A program made the translations under genes and the position numbers. A DNA stretch of 64,000 bases from CAVOXO01 sp963700425 (GTDB taxonomy: Bacteria; Actinomycetota; Acidimicrobiia; Acidimicrobiales; Microtrichaceae), in NCBI GenBank assembly GCA_963700425.1, contig CAVOXO010000002.1, positions 310,001-374,000 on the forward strand, given 5' to 3'. Below the pieces are notes generated by a model. That model ran no database searches, was not told the origin of the DNA, and was given only the letters and a program-made list of their open reading frames with translations. Shown here piece after piece: positions 9,352 through 18,662 of this stretch. Position 1 is the stretch's first letter. The number at the start of each line of letters is the position of its first letter.

Positions 9352-10191
9352 TCAGCCCGAGAGGGGGTCGATGTCGTCGGCTCTGATGTCGAACGCTTCT
9401 TCGAAGCGAACGGCACCCACGGGTGTGGAGGCGTTCACCTCGGCGTCCAGAGTTCGGCGGAGAATCACACCGTCGTCCAGTCCGAACCAGAACTCCGCGT
9501 CGTAGACACCGTGGGTGGGGTCGGCCTCGGTACCCACTCGGGACGTGACCCTGACTCGTGCTGCATCGTGGATTCCCGCGCCGGTCTCCACCTGTTCGAC
9601 CGCGACGACTTCCTGGGTGACGACGGCGCCGACGTTTCCTGACATGTTGCCCTCGGCGGTGCAGTTCACGGACTTCGCTTCGGTGCCCACGTCCTCTTCG
9701 ATGCCGGGCCACCAGATGTCGATCGAACCGCAACGGTCGGTGACGGTCACGTCGGCCACGCCCACGAACTCGTGGCGGGTCTCGAATCGTTCGAGTCTCA
9801 GCGCGCCGTCGTCACTCCAGCAGAGCTCCAGTACATCCGAGCGCTGTTCGAAGAGCGTGACCTCGATGTCTTGGCCGCATTCAGTGTTGGTGACACTCTG
9901 GGCGACCTGGGATGGGAACTCGTGCAGTGGGCCACCCAGAAGGTCGACGTACTCGGTGCCGGACGCCGCGTACGACCACACTCCGACCGGCAGCTCGACA
10001 GGCCCACCGGAGCCCTGCTCGGGGCCGTCAGCTCGCGGCGAGGCACCCGCGGGGCTGTCGAAAGCGGCCGCCAGGTCGGACACGTCCACCGGATCTGCGC
10101 GATCCCGCCATTCGACGACCAGCTTCGCCGTTCCGAGCACTGCCACAACCACCAGCGCAGTGACGCCGAGCCGTGTGCCCCACTTCTTCAT
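9352..10191 (-). CDS. Membrane-anchored exported protein, unknown
   Basis: A 279-residue protein. Residues 1-26 (MKKWGTRLGVTALVVVAVLG) form an uncleaved signal anchor, followed by a low-complexity Pro/Ser/Gly linker and a roughly 200-residue extracytoplasmic domain. That domain has four cysteines (TECGQD, ELCWSD, DRCGS, VNCTAE), probably two disulfides, and ends in FEEAFDIRADDIDP. I do not recognise the family. It is the first gene inside the tRNA-bounded island, sits 29 bases downstream of the TetR gene and is transcribed the same way, so it may be a TetR target or cotranscript. Confidence 0.7.
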   Translation of the reverse strand: MKKWGTRLGVTALVVVAVLGTAKLVVEWRDRADPVDVSDLAAAFDSPAGASPRADGPEQGSGGPVELPVGVWSYAASGTEYVDLLGGPLHEFPSQVAQSVTNTECGQDIEVTLFEQRSDVLELCWSDDGALRLERFETRHEFVGVADVTVTDRCGSIDIWWPGIEEDVGTEAKSVNCTAEGNMSGNVGAVVTQEVVAVEQVETGAGIHDAARVRVTSRVGTEADPTHGVYDAEFWFGLDDGVILRRTLDAEVNASTPVGAVRFEEAFDIRADDIDPLSG

Positions 10192-10220
10192 GTTGGTACC
10201 CCCACGTGATCCACCACCGA

Positions 10221-10805
10221 TCAGCGCATCCGAACCAGCGACGGCACCACGAACGTCGACAGGTACTCCCTGAGGAGATCAGGATCGTCACTCACCGGCC
10301 CGAACCCCTGAATCAGGGCGAGGCCGACCAACACCAGGTGGTCCACCGCGGCGTCGAGATCCACGTCGTCGCGCAGCTGACCTGCCCGCTGCGGTCCGGC
10401 CGAGTCAAGGATCGAGCGGGCGAACCGGCGGGCGCGTTCCTTGATGTCTCCGGTGGTGCCCACGACCCGTCCAGCGGCCGCCCTGCCACCGTCGGAGAAC
10501 ACACTGACCAATGACGGGTCGCTCCGCACCATGACGACCACGTGCACCATGGCGTCCTCGATGAAGTCTCCGAGGGACTGCGTCTCATCCAGCCGCTCTG
10601 CCAGGTCGGCGGTCAGCGCGTCGGTGATCCTGCCGATCACGCCGGTGAGGATCTCGTCGCGTGAGCCGAAGTGGCGATAGACGAGACTGCGCGACACGCC
10701 GGCGTCATCGGCGATGTCATCGATGGTCGTCCGCTCGAAGCCGAGGCGCCCGAAGGCCCTCTCGGCCGCGTCCAGCACGAGGGTGTTGGCCTCCTCGGGT
10801 GACAT
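10221..10805 (-). CDS. TetR family transcriptional regulator
   Basis: A 194-residue regulator with the typical N-terminal DNA-binding domain: ILDAA-like start (VLDAAERAFGRLG), then TTIDDIADDAGVSRSLVYRH as the helix-turn-helix, followed by an all-helical ligand domain of about 140 residues. It lies 42 bases downstream of the Coq4-like gene and upstream of the anchored protein in one leftward cluster. The ligand cannot be predicted; neighbouring oxidoreductases suggest a hydrophobic or aromatic compound. Confidence 0.9.
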   Translation of the reverse strand: MSPEEANTLVLDAAERAFGRLGFERTTIDDIADDAGVSRSLVYRHFGSRDEILTGVIGRITDALTADLAERLDETQSLGDFIEDAMVHVVVMVRSDPSLVSVFSDGGRAAAGRVVGTTGDIKERARRFARSILDSAGPQRAGQLRDDVDLDAAVDHLVLVGLALIQGFGPVSDDPDLLREYLSTFVVPSLVRMR

Positions 10806-10847
10806 GCCACCACCCTTTGGCCTTCCCGGCCTTCGAGTGGAAGGGAG

Positions 10848-11660
10848 TCACGCCGCAACGCCGTCCGACGCGGTCCCGGAGTAGGGCTCGTACGCCGTCT
10901 CCATCGCCTTGGCGAATCCGTAGCGAAAGCTCGAGTGCGGGATGCCTTGTGGATGAGCGACCTCGGTCGCGGCGATGCCCAGGTGGTCACGAACCTGTTC
11001 GATGGGTTGTGCCAGCAGCTCTTCGTACGGCACGACCAGCAGGTTGTTGGCTCGCCGTCCACGTGCACGTGCCTGGGCCAGGTAGGTCTTCCATGTCCTG
11101 CGACTGTTACCGCCCGGGATGGCACGCAGGATCCCGGCGATCACCCCGATGCCGACGTCCGGTATCTGCCCGTAGGTGAACGCCATCACCCCGGCTTCGC
11201 CCGCCCAGTCCGGACCATAACCACCGAGGGTGTGCCACAGGTCGTGGAGTTGCAGACCCCGCGTGATCACGTAGAGCAGGTCGTCGTCCCAGCCGAGACG
11301 CCGTGCCATCCCCTCGAGGTCGTGCCCCTCCTCGAACGCGGCGGCATCGAAGCGGTAACGACCCGTGAAGTCAAGATATGCGCGCCCGAAGCTCCCCTCG
11401 GGCAAGGAGGCCAGAGCGTCCCGGTCGCCCAGCACCGCAGGGAGGTCCGGCCTTCCGGCGAGCAGGCTCTGGCCGTCGGGATGTGCACGGAAGCTCTCGT
11501 ACTGGGCCTGCAACGTCGGTCCGCCCAGGGCGAGGCTGAACTCCATCAGCTCCGACACGTACTTGCTCGGCGCAACCAAGGCGGGCGAACACTGCACTGC
11601 TCGTTTCCAGTTGCGTCGAATCCGGGCCGGATGCCCATGTGCGCCCGTTGCGTTTGCCAT
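10848..11660 (-). CDS. Coq4-like protein
   Basis: A 270-residue protein from ATG 11660, which I prefer to the longer frame because it is preceded by a purine-rich stretch and begins the conserved part. The centre carries LQLHDLWHTLGGYGPDWAGE, the HDxxH...GE metal-site pattern of the COQ4 family, followed by AFTYGQIPDVGIGV. COQ4 acts on the benzenoid ring in ubiquinone biosynthesis. Actinobacteria normally make menaquinone, so a Coq4-fold protein in an island next to an AurF-like oxygenase more likely processes another aromatic or polyprenylated compound. The AT-rich stretch at 11706-11745, unusual here, is a plausible promoter. Confidence 0.8.
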   Translation of the reverse strand: MANATGAHGHPARIRRNWKRAVQCSPALVAPSKYVSELMEFSLALGGPTLQAQYESFRAHPDGQSLLAGRPDLPAVLGDRDALASLPEGSFGRAYLDFTGRYRFDAAAFEEGHDLEGMARRLGWDDDLLYVITRGLQLHDLWHTLGGYGPDWAGEAGVMAFTYGQIPDVGIGVIAGILRAIPGGNSRRTWKTYLAQARARGRRANNLLVVPYEELLAQPIEQVRDHLGIAATEVAHPQGIPHSSFRYGFAKAMETAYEPYSGTASDGVAA

Positions 11661-11802
11661 TTCGTCGTGCCCCCGTGTGAGCCAGCAGATCGGGAACAGC
11701 CTCGCGTAATTAGCATACACAACGCAATATGTTTCATATCTGATTTTGGGCAACCAGTGGTTGGGTACAGCGGGAACGCCCTCCCCGGGGCGGCCAGAAA
11801 GC

Positions 11803-13489
11803 TCAGCCGGTGAGCGCCGGGGGAAACAGCGCTGCCAGTCGCGTCACGCCCGGATGGGCGGCGAAACGGGTCAGCCGTTCGCCGATGACGGCTGCGTTGC
11901 GGTTGGTGACGAACCACGGCGGCTTGGTGGCCAGGTGCAGGTCGAGGTGGCGCACGGAACGGGGGAAGGTGCGGAACGGGCCGGTGACCACGACCTTGTC
12001 GGTGTTCTCCAGCATGTAGGTGTTGTGGACGACCCCGATGCCGCTGCCGACGTCGTCGAGGGTGTGGCCGGGGTACGCGCCCCATGGTGTGCGTTGGAGC
12101 AGGTAGCCCACACCGTTCCAGCAGTTCACGCCGATGGTGCCGTAGCGCAGGTCGGCGATCGCCGCGTCGAGGGCCGGGCCCAGTTCGGCGATGGTGTCGG
12201 GGTGCACGAGGAACTGGATCCCGAGGGTCCCGTCGAGGGTGTCGTTGCAGAACCTGACCGCCGCATCCAGATAGGACGCCGCATCGTTTCCGGCGAGGTG
12301 GGTGGTGGCCATGGCGCCGCCGAATGCCTCCCGGTGAAGCAGGCATCGGCCGTGTCAGCGGGATCGACACCGCGGATGAGCGTCCTGGGCACCGAGGAGT
12401 CGTCGAGCTGCTCCGCGTCGGGATGCTCTGCCACCAGGGCGACCAGCCGCTCGTCGGCACCCGGGTAGTACGGCTCCCGGGGTTCGAGTGACCGGATCGG
12501 TCTGCGCCAGGGCATCCTCCAGCTCGACGGTCCGGTCCCAGGACTCCGGCAACACGATCACCTGCAGCGCGATGCAGTTGAAGCCGCCGTTGTGCAGCTT
12601 CATCGTCGCGAGGTGCTCCGCCTGGTACGCGATGTCGCCGTCATCCCAGGGACCCGGCACGACGATCGTGGCACCGACGCCACCGAGCTCGCTGGTGATC
12701 GGCTTGGAGAGGACGGGATCGGCGCCGGCGTTGGCTGTCGGCAGCGTCTCGTCGGATCCGAACACGATCATGTCGTGTGTCCGTGCCGAACCGGTGATGT
12801 GCACCGAGTCGACGTCGTCGTGCTCACAGAGGTGGGCACCCACCTCTGCACCGCCGTAGGCGAAGCGCACGAAACCGTCGGCGATCTGCGGGAGCGAAGA
12901 TGGCCTCCAGATACTCACCGAGGTAGTCGTTGACGGGGTTCATCTTGACGAGACCGACCGCGCCCTCGACGAACATCTTGTAGAGCAGGTCGAGGGGAAC
13001 GATGCTCGAGATGTTGCCCTGCGCCGAGAATGAGTGCGACATGACCGGGTGGATCCTCGATCCGGTAGAACGGCGCCACGTGCTGGGTGAGGTTCGTCCT
13101 CGGTCACGCCGGGTTGCATCCACACCTCGGCGCTGTAGGCGTTCAGCAGGAGCCGGTCGTAGACGTTGGCGGGGAACACATCCAACACGACGCGGCCATC
13201 GGGTCGCGTGTGCGATGGCTCCACGTCGATCGGACTGATGCCCGAGGCGATCGCCCGAAGGCTCTCCGCATACTGGGAAGCGGCCGTGATCAGCGCCCAT
13301 GGACCCGAGATCCACTCCTCCCCCACCCATGGCGAGTCGGCCGGGAATCCCTTTCGCCCGGGCAGCGGCCGCACCCAGTCCACTGCGACCCGGTCCGTTC
13401 GCTCGACGATTCCCTCGAGTGCTTCGACCTTGTCCGTCGACCGCGAGTCGGGCCCACCGCTCAGCGCTGGAACGCAGCTCTTCCACCAT
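11803..13489 (-). pseudogene. Aldehyde dehydrogenase family gene broken by multiple frameshifts
   Basis: Pieces of one aldehyde dehydrogenase are spread over three frames from an ATG at 13489 (MVEELRSSAERWARLAV) to the stop at 11803. Successive blocks are DRVAVDWVRPLPG...WMQPGVTEDE, LTQHVAPFYRIEDPPGHVAL, NISSIVPLDLLYKMFVEGAV, the NAD-site block VDSVHITGSARTHD, SELGGVGATIVVPG, then HNGGFNC with the catalytic cysteine, and the C-terminal GTIGVNCWNGVGYLL. Frame changes occur near 13450, 13105, 13030, 12905, 12500 and 12310; about seven net extra bases would restore roughly 560 codons. All key segments survive, so this is either insertion-error damage or a very young pseudogene. The substrate is unknown; it is next to an AurF-like oxygenase. 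Confidence 0.7.
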
Positions 13490-13616
13490 GGAGTTCTCAG
13501 TATGACGTTCGGTGTGTCCATTGGATCGGTGTGCTCCTCGTTCGCTCGGTCGGTCTCGACGTCGGACCGGTTGCACGCTCGAGCCCGCATCACGACGGCA
13601 GCCGGGCCAAGCCGGG

Positions 13617-14556
13617 CTACCCGAAGGCTCCCTCGTTCTCCCACGTTCTCATGGTGGCGGAGTCGATGGCGCCGATCTCCTCGAAGTCGTCGAGCAGCTG
13701 CTTGAGCTGGCCCATGATCCGCACCCGGGCCGTGACTCGGATCTGGCGTGGCTTGAAGTCGTCCTGGGACATGAACGGTGACAGTTGATCACTCCACCGC
13801 ACCGGCAGGAGGGCCTTGGCGGTCGATGAGCGGCTGGGCGTTCTCCTTGGTCGTCCGCTGCACCTCTGCGCGCTGCTCCTCGCTCAGCTTCGCCATGCCG
13901 TTGTCGAGCCACGACCGCGCGTAGCTGATGTGGCGGGCCTCCTCAGCGGTGTGCACCTTTCCGATCTGCACCAGGATCGGATGCAGACCGTCGGCAGCAC
14001 CCAGACGCATCGACTGGTTCAGGTCGTCACCGACGAACTCGAACAGCAGCACCCTGACCCAGAACGCTTCGGGCAGTTCCTGTGCCATCACCTCCGCGGC
14101 CGCCGCTGCCGGTTGACCCCACTCGGCCTCGTCGACCCCTGCGGCGACGATGTCGTCGTTGATGCGCACCCAGTGGTTGAACATCGCCATGTGCTGGCAT
14201 TCCTCGGCAACCTCATGCAGCAGGATACCGGTAGCTCGGGATCGAGAGGGTCGGTGATCCACAGCATCGACAGGATGCCCTGGTTGAGCATGTGCTCCCC
14301 GTGGCCGATGTTCCTCATCAGCTGGGTCATCTCCCAACGCTCGACGAAGGCACGTTCTGGAACGGAAAGGCCCTCGAGGATCGACGAACCAGCGAACACC
14401 GAATGCTCGATCGGCATGTAAGACCACTCGTCCGCCAGGGGAACCGACCAGTCGATGACGTCGTCCGCAGAAGGGGAAGTAGCGACGACGGGCACTGGCG
14501 GAGTTCAACCGCTCCGCCAGAAGCGGATCAACATCGAGTTCGAGCAGGCTGGACAT
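13617..14556 (-). pseudogene. AurF-like diiron oxygenase, frameshifted
   Basis: Four surplus bases (near 14470, two near 14225-14235, one near 13810) split a 311-codon gene; 940 minus 4 divides by three. The corrected reading gives MSSLLELDVDPLLAERLNSA, then ADEWSYMPIEHSVFAGSSIL, MTQLMRNIGHGEHMLNQGIL, DPSYRYLLHEVAEECQHMAM, and later VHTAEEARHISYARSWL. The two ExxH motifs (EECQH, EEARH) are diiron ligands of the AurF family, which oxidises aryl amines or, in other members, acts as an oxygenase on varied substrates. It lies immediately downstream of a candidate TetR operator and upstream of the aldehyde dehydrogenase on the same strand. Confidence 0.7.
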
Positions 14557-14602
14557 GTGGATTCCTCGTTCCAGGCACGGAACCCCGGCGGCCCTTGTGG
14601 TA

Positions 14603-14631
14603 AGATAAGCGGTACTTTGAGCACCTTATCT
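14603..14631. promoter_or_regulatory. Inverted repeat, candidate TetR operator
   Basis: AGATAAG (14603-14609) and CTTATCT (14625-14631) form an inverted repeat with a 15-base spacer in the region between the divergent AurF-like and TetR genes. The stretch is much more AT-rich than its surroundings. Position and symmetry suit an operator controlling both genes. Confidence 0.5.
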
Positions 14632-14698
14632 GGTACCTCGTCAAGCCGCGGCCCAGGGCCGGTACCGTTCGAGCACGCGCCACTCTCCCGGAGGAGCC

Positions 14699-15314
14699 TT
14701 GCCCCTCATACCCCAGCGAGCCGAGACGGCAGGCTCCCCGCAGTGAACGCCAGGACCAGCTCCTCGGACAGCTCGAGGAGCTCTTCGCCCGCGAAGGCTT
14801 CCGGGAGCTGACAATGGCCGACCTCTCATCCCGCCTCCACTGCTCCCGACGCACGCTCTACGAACTCGCCGCCTCCAAGGACGACCTTGTTGCACTCGTC
14901 GTCGAGCGCTTCCTCGACCGCAACTTCTTGCGCGGAATTGCAGCCACGCACAGCACGAGACCTCACGTGCCCGCCTGGAAGCGTTCACGATCGCAGTCAC
15001 CGAAGATGCCCAACGAGTCAGCGTCACCTTCGCCGATGACCTGTTCCGCACGCCTACGCACCGCATCGCTTCTCGCGAGCTACGACCAGCGGTGCGCACA
15101 CCTGGTCGAGGAGATCATCCGCGAAGGCCAGAGCCGCGGGGAGTTCCGCACAGCCCACCCCGAACTCGCGGCCGAGGGAATCATGGCCGCGGTCTCACGC
15201 ATCCAGGACACGGGGGTGCTAAGACGCCTCGGACTCAACTACGTCGAGGCAACCCGTGAGGTCCTCGACCTGCTCCTTTACGGCCTCGGCATCAACCCCG
15301 ACCCCGGGAACTGA
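14699..15314 (+). CDS. TetR family regulator (frameshifted)
   Basis: The intact C-terminal frame starts at 14814 (MADLSSRLHCSRRTLYELAA), which is the recognition helix of a TetR domain. The first helix, ERQDQLLGQLEELFAREGFR, is encoded directly upstream in the same frame but without a start codon. A TTG at 14699 with a GGAGG sequence 5 bases before it becomes the start if one base is removed. The middle also leaves frame (ARLEAFTIAVTEDAQRVSV is in another frame near 14966-15060) and returns at ASYDQRCAHLVEEIIREGQS. With four extra bases removed the product is about 203 residues, a normal TetR length. It is divergent from the AurF-like gene and probably controls it. Confidence 0.6.
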
Positions 15315-15713
15315 CAAGCGAAGCTGGCGTTTCGAACCTCAACATCGTGAACCTCACCCGGTTTCGCACAGGCTCTGGGGAGCGAGTCTCGGCCTCTCCG
15401 GCCGAGGGCCTGGAGATCGTTGTCTGGGCGGCCGCCGCACGGCTCGTCGGATCACCTCGACCAGCGTCGACGAGGTTCCAGGCATCGCTATCTGCGGGCC
15501 ACCCACAGTGCCCTCCGCTTCTGGCCAGGGGTTTGAACAACGACACGAGGGTCCCGAGAAGTGGACCTAAGGGGACGGCTTTCGAACCCTCTCGACATCG
15601 CGTAAACCCTTCCAGCGCATGGTTCAGAGCGGATCGTCGGCTCTTCCGAGGGCGTCGAAACCACCCAGATTCGACCCTCCGACGACCACGCCGAGGGGCC
15701 TCGAGAAGAAAAG
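15315..15713. other. Non-coding or decayed stretch with a recombinase scrap
   Basis: No complete gene is visible. Within it, 15561-15605 reads VDLRGRLSNPLDIA and stops, which matches the VDLEGRLSDP beginning of the relict at 8955 and the GRLSNP beginning of the copy at 15714. The shared DNA (GTGGACCTA..GGGACGGCTTTC) therefore occurs at least twice here and once near the tRNA gene, consistent with repeated insertion or partial deletion of the same recombinase-linked segment. Confidence 0.4.
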
Positions 15714-15896
15714 GGACGGCTTTCAAACCCTGCCCAGCGCCGCCTCTCCCCCACCAACATCGACGACCTCGTTGAGGCCTACAAGGCTGGCGCCACCATC
15801 AGCCAACTCGCCGTCGAGTTCGACGTCCACCGCACCACCGTGGCCGGCCACCTCGACCGCCACGGTGTCCCTCGCCGCAGCGAACAGGGCGTGTAG
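15714..15896 (+). pseudogene. Recombinase-type helix-turn-helix tail, relict
   Basis: Reading from 15714 gives GRLSNPAQRRLSPTNIDDLV, then EAYKAGATISQLAVEFDVHR and TTVAGHLDRHGVPRRSEQGV before a stop at 15894-15896. This is a complete Hin-like helix-turn-helix of the kind that ends actinobacterial serine recombinases. There is no start codon and no catalytic domain upstream, so it is a remnant. It is closely related to the fragment at 8955-9270. Confidence 0.6.
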
Positions 15897-16026
15897 GACG
15901 CCCGCGTCCTACACGAGGCCACCGCGCTGCACCCGCCCGGCCGACGTTCGCGTAGGTCGCCGACAGACACGGGACCGCCACACGGACCGTCACCAATCGA
16001 CTCCGACGCGGACACGGCGCTGCGGC

Positions 16027-17100
16027 TCAGTCGCTGCGATGAACGGCGGTGTGGAATCCGTCGAGGAGATGGTCGGAGAACACTCGGGCGACGAGTTCGC
16101 CGCGCGTGTTGAAGCCGGTCTTGGCGAAGATCGCCTTGACGTGGTCGCGGACCGTGTGCGGTGAGATGTTCAGGTCGGCGGCGATCTCCTTGGTCGCCAG
16201 ACCGCGCGCGAGCAGTGTCACGACCTCGATCTCACGCTCGGTGAGGCCGTAGGCCTCGAGCAGGATCGGCGTGAGGTCAGCGGCCCGCGCCGGTTCGATC
16301 ATCACGCCAACGAACCCGGAGCCGCCCTCCATCGGGATCGCCGTCACCCGCCGCCAAACACCGGACGTACCGTGCACGCGAGTTGCGACGTGGGTGGACG
16401 ACCGACTCGCACGGGCCCGGGTGACGACACTGCGCACGATTGCAGGCAGCCCCTCCTCGTCGACGCCGACGGTTCGGAGATCGTCGAGCATCCCGGCCGC
16501 CTCGATGGTCAGATCCTGGACCTGATTGTCGGCGTCGACCACCAACATCGAGGCCGAACCCCTCGATTCCACGTCCAACGCAATGACGGCCGCACGTAGC
16601 GCGTTGGCGATCATCGGTACCAGGCTCTCGATGTGGCGGCACTCCTCGTCGGTGAACGGGCCGTCATCGGTGGCCCGCAACAAGCTCACCACCCCCCAAC
16701 ACCGTGAGCCGACCACGAACGCGGCGCGGAGCTCGTCAGCTACTCCCAGCTGGGCAAAGAGGTTGGTGTAGATGGGCGCCCGATCGAGGTCGCCGTCGGT
16801 CGCCTCGTACAGCGTGGCGACCGGGGTGTTGCTGCGCGCGAGATCGGTGAACTTGTTGTAGCCGGGCGCCAACAGCTCGTTGTCCCAGAACGGCGCACAG
16901 GCTTCGGCGGCGAAGCCCTCCACCATCCCGCCGGTCGGCAGCAAGGTGTCGGGGTCGACGGTCATCAACGCGCCCCAGGTGAATGTTGCGACGTCGCGGA
17001 GTGCGCCCTGGGTGGCCTCGAGCGTCGCAGTCAGGTTCGGCATCTCGCCATCGAGCTCTCGGAGGCGGTCACGAGCACGGGTGAAGTCGGCAACGCCCAT
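16027..17100 (-). CDS. LuxR-type regulator with GAF-like sensor
   Basis: A 357-residue protein from ATG 17100. Residues about 30-190 look like a GAF domain (FVVGSRCWGVVSLLR and ECRHIESLVPMIANALRAAV). A middle region carries a second PAS-like segment. The C-terminus is a LuxR helix-turn-helix: LTEREIEVVTLLARGLATKE followed by IAADLNISPHTVRDHVKAIF. GAF-LuxR proteins of this layout are common next to oxidoreductase genes in actinobacteria. It is divergent from the VOC/SnoaL operon and probably its regulator. This gene and the operon beside it are free of frameshifts. Confidence 0.85.
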   Translation of the reverse strand: MGVADFTRARDRLRELDGEMPNLTATLEATQGALRDVATFTWGALMTVDPDTLLPTGGMVEGFAAEACAPFWDNELLAPGYNKFTDLARSNTPVATLYEATDGDLDRAPIYTNLFAQLGVADELRAAFVVGSRCWGVVSLLRATDDGPFTDEECRHIESLVPMIANALRAAVIALDVESRGSASMLVVDADNQVQDLTIEAAGMLDDLRTVGVDEEGLPAIVRSVVTRARASRSSTHVATRVHGTSGVWRRVTAIPMEGGSGFVGVMIEPARAADLTPILLEAYGLTEREIEVVTLLARGLATKEIAADLNISPHTVRDHVKAIFAKTGFNTRGELVARVFSDHLLDGFHTAVHRSD

Positions 17101-17251
17101 GCCCCGACCATAGAGGCCCCGTCTGGCCGGGCCCATCCCCCGATCGAGGGGTACGGCCCCCTCCGAGATCAGCGAAGAACGCTCGTCGGTGGGATTCACA
17201 CACTGGGAGACCGTCCGTACCGTCGATGGCACCCGACACCAGGAGGACGAC

Positions 17252-17707
17252 ATGACAACCATCGAGACCCGATCCGGGAGCGACCCGACCGTCAGCCCCG
17301 AACTCACCGGCATCCAACATGTCGGGCTGACCGTGCGCGACGTCGAGGCCAGCGCCGAGTGGTACCAACGAGTGCTCGGGCTGCACCGCCAGTTCGAAGA
17401 ACCCCACCATCACAGTGATGAGGGTGGCTACGCCGTGGTGCTCGGAACACCGGACATGTCACTCAACGTCGGGCTCGACCACCATCCCGCCAACGATGGC
17501 GGCGGGTTCGACCCGACCCGGACCGGTCTCGACCACGTGTGCTTCCAGGTCAGCAGCATCGATGCCCTGACCGAGTGGGCCACCCACCTCGATCGACACG
17601 CCATCACCAACTCAGGCGTCTACGCGATGGAGGGGACACCGTTCTCCTTGCTGACGTTCAACGACCCCGACGGAATCCAGCTCGAGCTCATCGCATTCGG
17701 CAACTGA
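17252..17707 (+). CDS. VOC family (glyoxalase/dioxygenase-like) protein
   Basis: A 151-residue protein started at ATG 17252, with AGGAGG at 17241-17246 deciding the start. Two beta-alpha-beta-beta-beta modules are visible: TGIQHVGLTVRDVEASAEWY with the first metal-ligand histidine, then TGLDHVCFQVSSIDAL with the second, and FNDPDGIQLELIAF with the terminal glutamate. The family includes glyoxalases, extradiol dioxygenases and epimerases; the substrate is not predictable. It is the first gene of a three-gene operon with two SnoaL-like proteins, suggesting turnover of a cyclic or polyketide-like compound. Confidence 0.9.
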   Translation: MTTIETRSGSDPTVSPELTGIQHVGLTVRDVEASAEWYQRVLGLHRQFEEPHHHSDEGGYAVVLGTPDMSLNVGLDHHPANDGGGFDPTRTGLDHVCFQVSSIDALTEWATHLDRHAITNSGVYAMEGTPFSLLTFNDPDGIQLELIAFGN

Positions 17708-17721
17708 GCCTGGACGACGAC

Positions 17722-18192
17722 GTGGCCCTGACACCCGAACAGATGGACGTTCTGATGGAACGCCATTTCGAGTTCGAGATGGCTGACGATGTCGACGGCG
17801 TCCTCACGACACTCGCGACCGACGCAGAACACGACATCGTGGGGGCTCCGGACGGGCCCACGTTCGGTCCCGAGTCAGCTCGCACGACGTACGAGCAGGT
17901 CTTCGCCGACCTCGACGGCGAACGGGTCGAAACCCTGCACCGCTACTACGGCGAGAACTGCCTCACCGACGAGAGTCTCTGGATCGGACGTGCGGTCGGA
18001 AGCCCACTCGGCTTCCCCGGCCGGAACCGCCCACTTCGGTTCCGGATCCTCCACGTCATGAAGTTCGACGACACCGGCCTCATCACCCGCGAGAACGTCT
18101 GGCTCGACTTCCCGACGATCACCGCACAACTGACCGACGACCCACCGGTCGATCCCACCCAAACCAATCAGGAGCAAGGAACAGAGCAATGA
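17722..18192 (+). CDS. SnoaL-like (NTF2-fold) protein
   Basis: Starting at GTG 17722, 14 bases after the VOC gene, it encodes 156 residues. An internal ATG at 17743 is an alternative start. The sequence MDVLMERHFEFEMADDVDGV, then LATDAEHDIVG and FRILHVMKFDDTGLITRENV, is typical of SnoaL-like polyketide-cyclase or steroid-isomerase-like NTF2 folds. It is paralogous to the next gene (MARHFEAEATHDRAGIL...FRLLHVCEFEGDRISREQVW). The two stop/start codons overlap as ATGA, so they are translationally coupled and may form a heteromer. Confidence 0.85.
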   Translation: MALTPEQMDVLMERHFEFEMADDVDGVLTTLATDAEHDIVGAPDGPTFGPESARTTYEQVFADLDGERVETLHRYYGENCLTDESLWIGRAVGSPLGFPGRNRPLRFRILHVMKFDDTGLITRENVWLDFPTITAQLTDDPPVDPTQTNQEQGTEQ

Positions 18193-18662
18193 CCGACACC
18201 CATGTGAACCCCACCGACACCGGCACGCCGCCGGAGGTCATGGACGCCGTCATGGCCCGCCACTTCGAGGCCGAGGCCACCCACGACCGGGCCGGCATTC
18301 TCGCCACCCTCACCGAGAACGCCGAACACGAACCGGTCGGCTTCCCCGGCGCGCCATTCCACAGCCACGACGAACTGATGGGCTTCTACGAAGCGCTGTT
18401 CAACGAGCTCGAACAGCACGACATCGTCCCAGTCCGCAGGCTCCACGGCCACAACTTCCTCGTCGACGAGATCCAATACCGCGGCCACGCCTACAACGAC
18501 TTCATGGGCTTCGAGTTCGGACCCGACGGCAAGCCGGTCGACTTCCGACTCCTCCACGTCTGCGAGTTCGAAGGAGACCGCATCAGCCGCGAACAGGTAT
18601 GGCTCGACGTCAACGCCATCCGATTCCAAGCAGCCGACGACCCCAACGAGAACGCCGGCTAA
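18189..18662 (+). CDS. SnoaL-like (NTF2-fold) protein, paralogue
   Basis: A 157-residue NTF2-fold protein overlapping its paralogue by four bases, with AGGAGCAAGGAA upstream as ribosome binding site. Its cone-shaped fold is predicted from the pattern of three N-terminal helices (EVMDAVMARHFEAEA), the charged pocket strand EHEPVGFPGAPF and the C-terminal sheet QVWLDVNAIRF. Enzymes and binding proteins share this fold, so catalysis is not certain. It is the last gene of the VOC-SnoaL-SnoaL operon and the last intact gene before the first partial tRNA copy. Confidence 0.85.
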   Translation: MTDTHVNPTDTGTPPEVMDAVMARHFEAEATHDRAGILATLTENAEHEPVGFPGAPFHSHDELMGFYEALFNELEQHDIVPVRRLHGHNFLVDEIQYRGHAYNDFMGFEFGPDGKPVDFRLLHVCEFEGDRISREQVWLDVNAIRFQAADDPNENAG

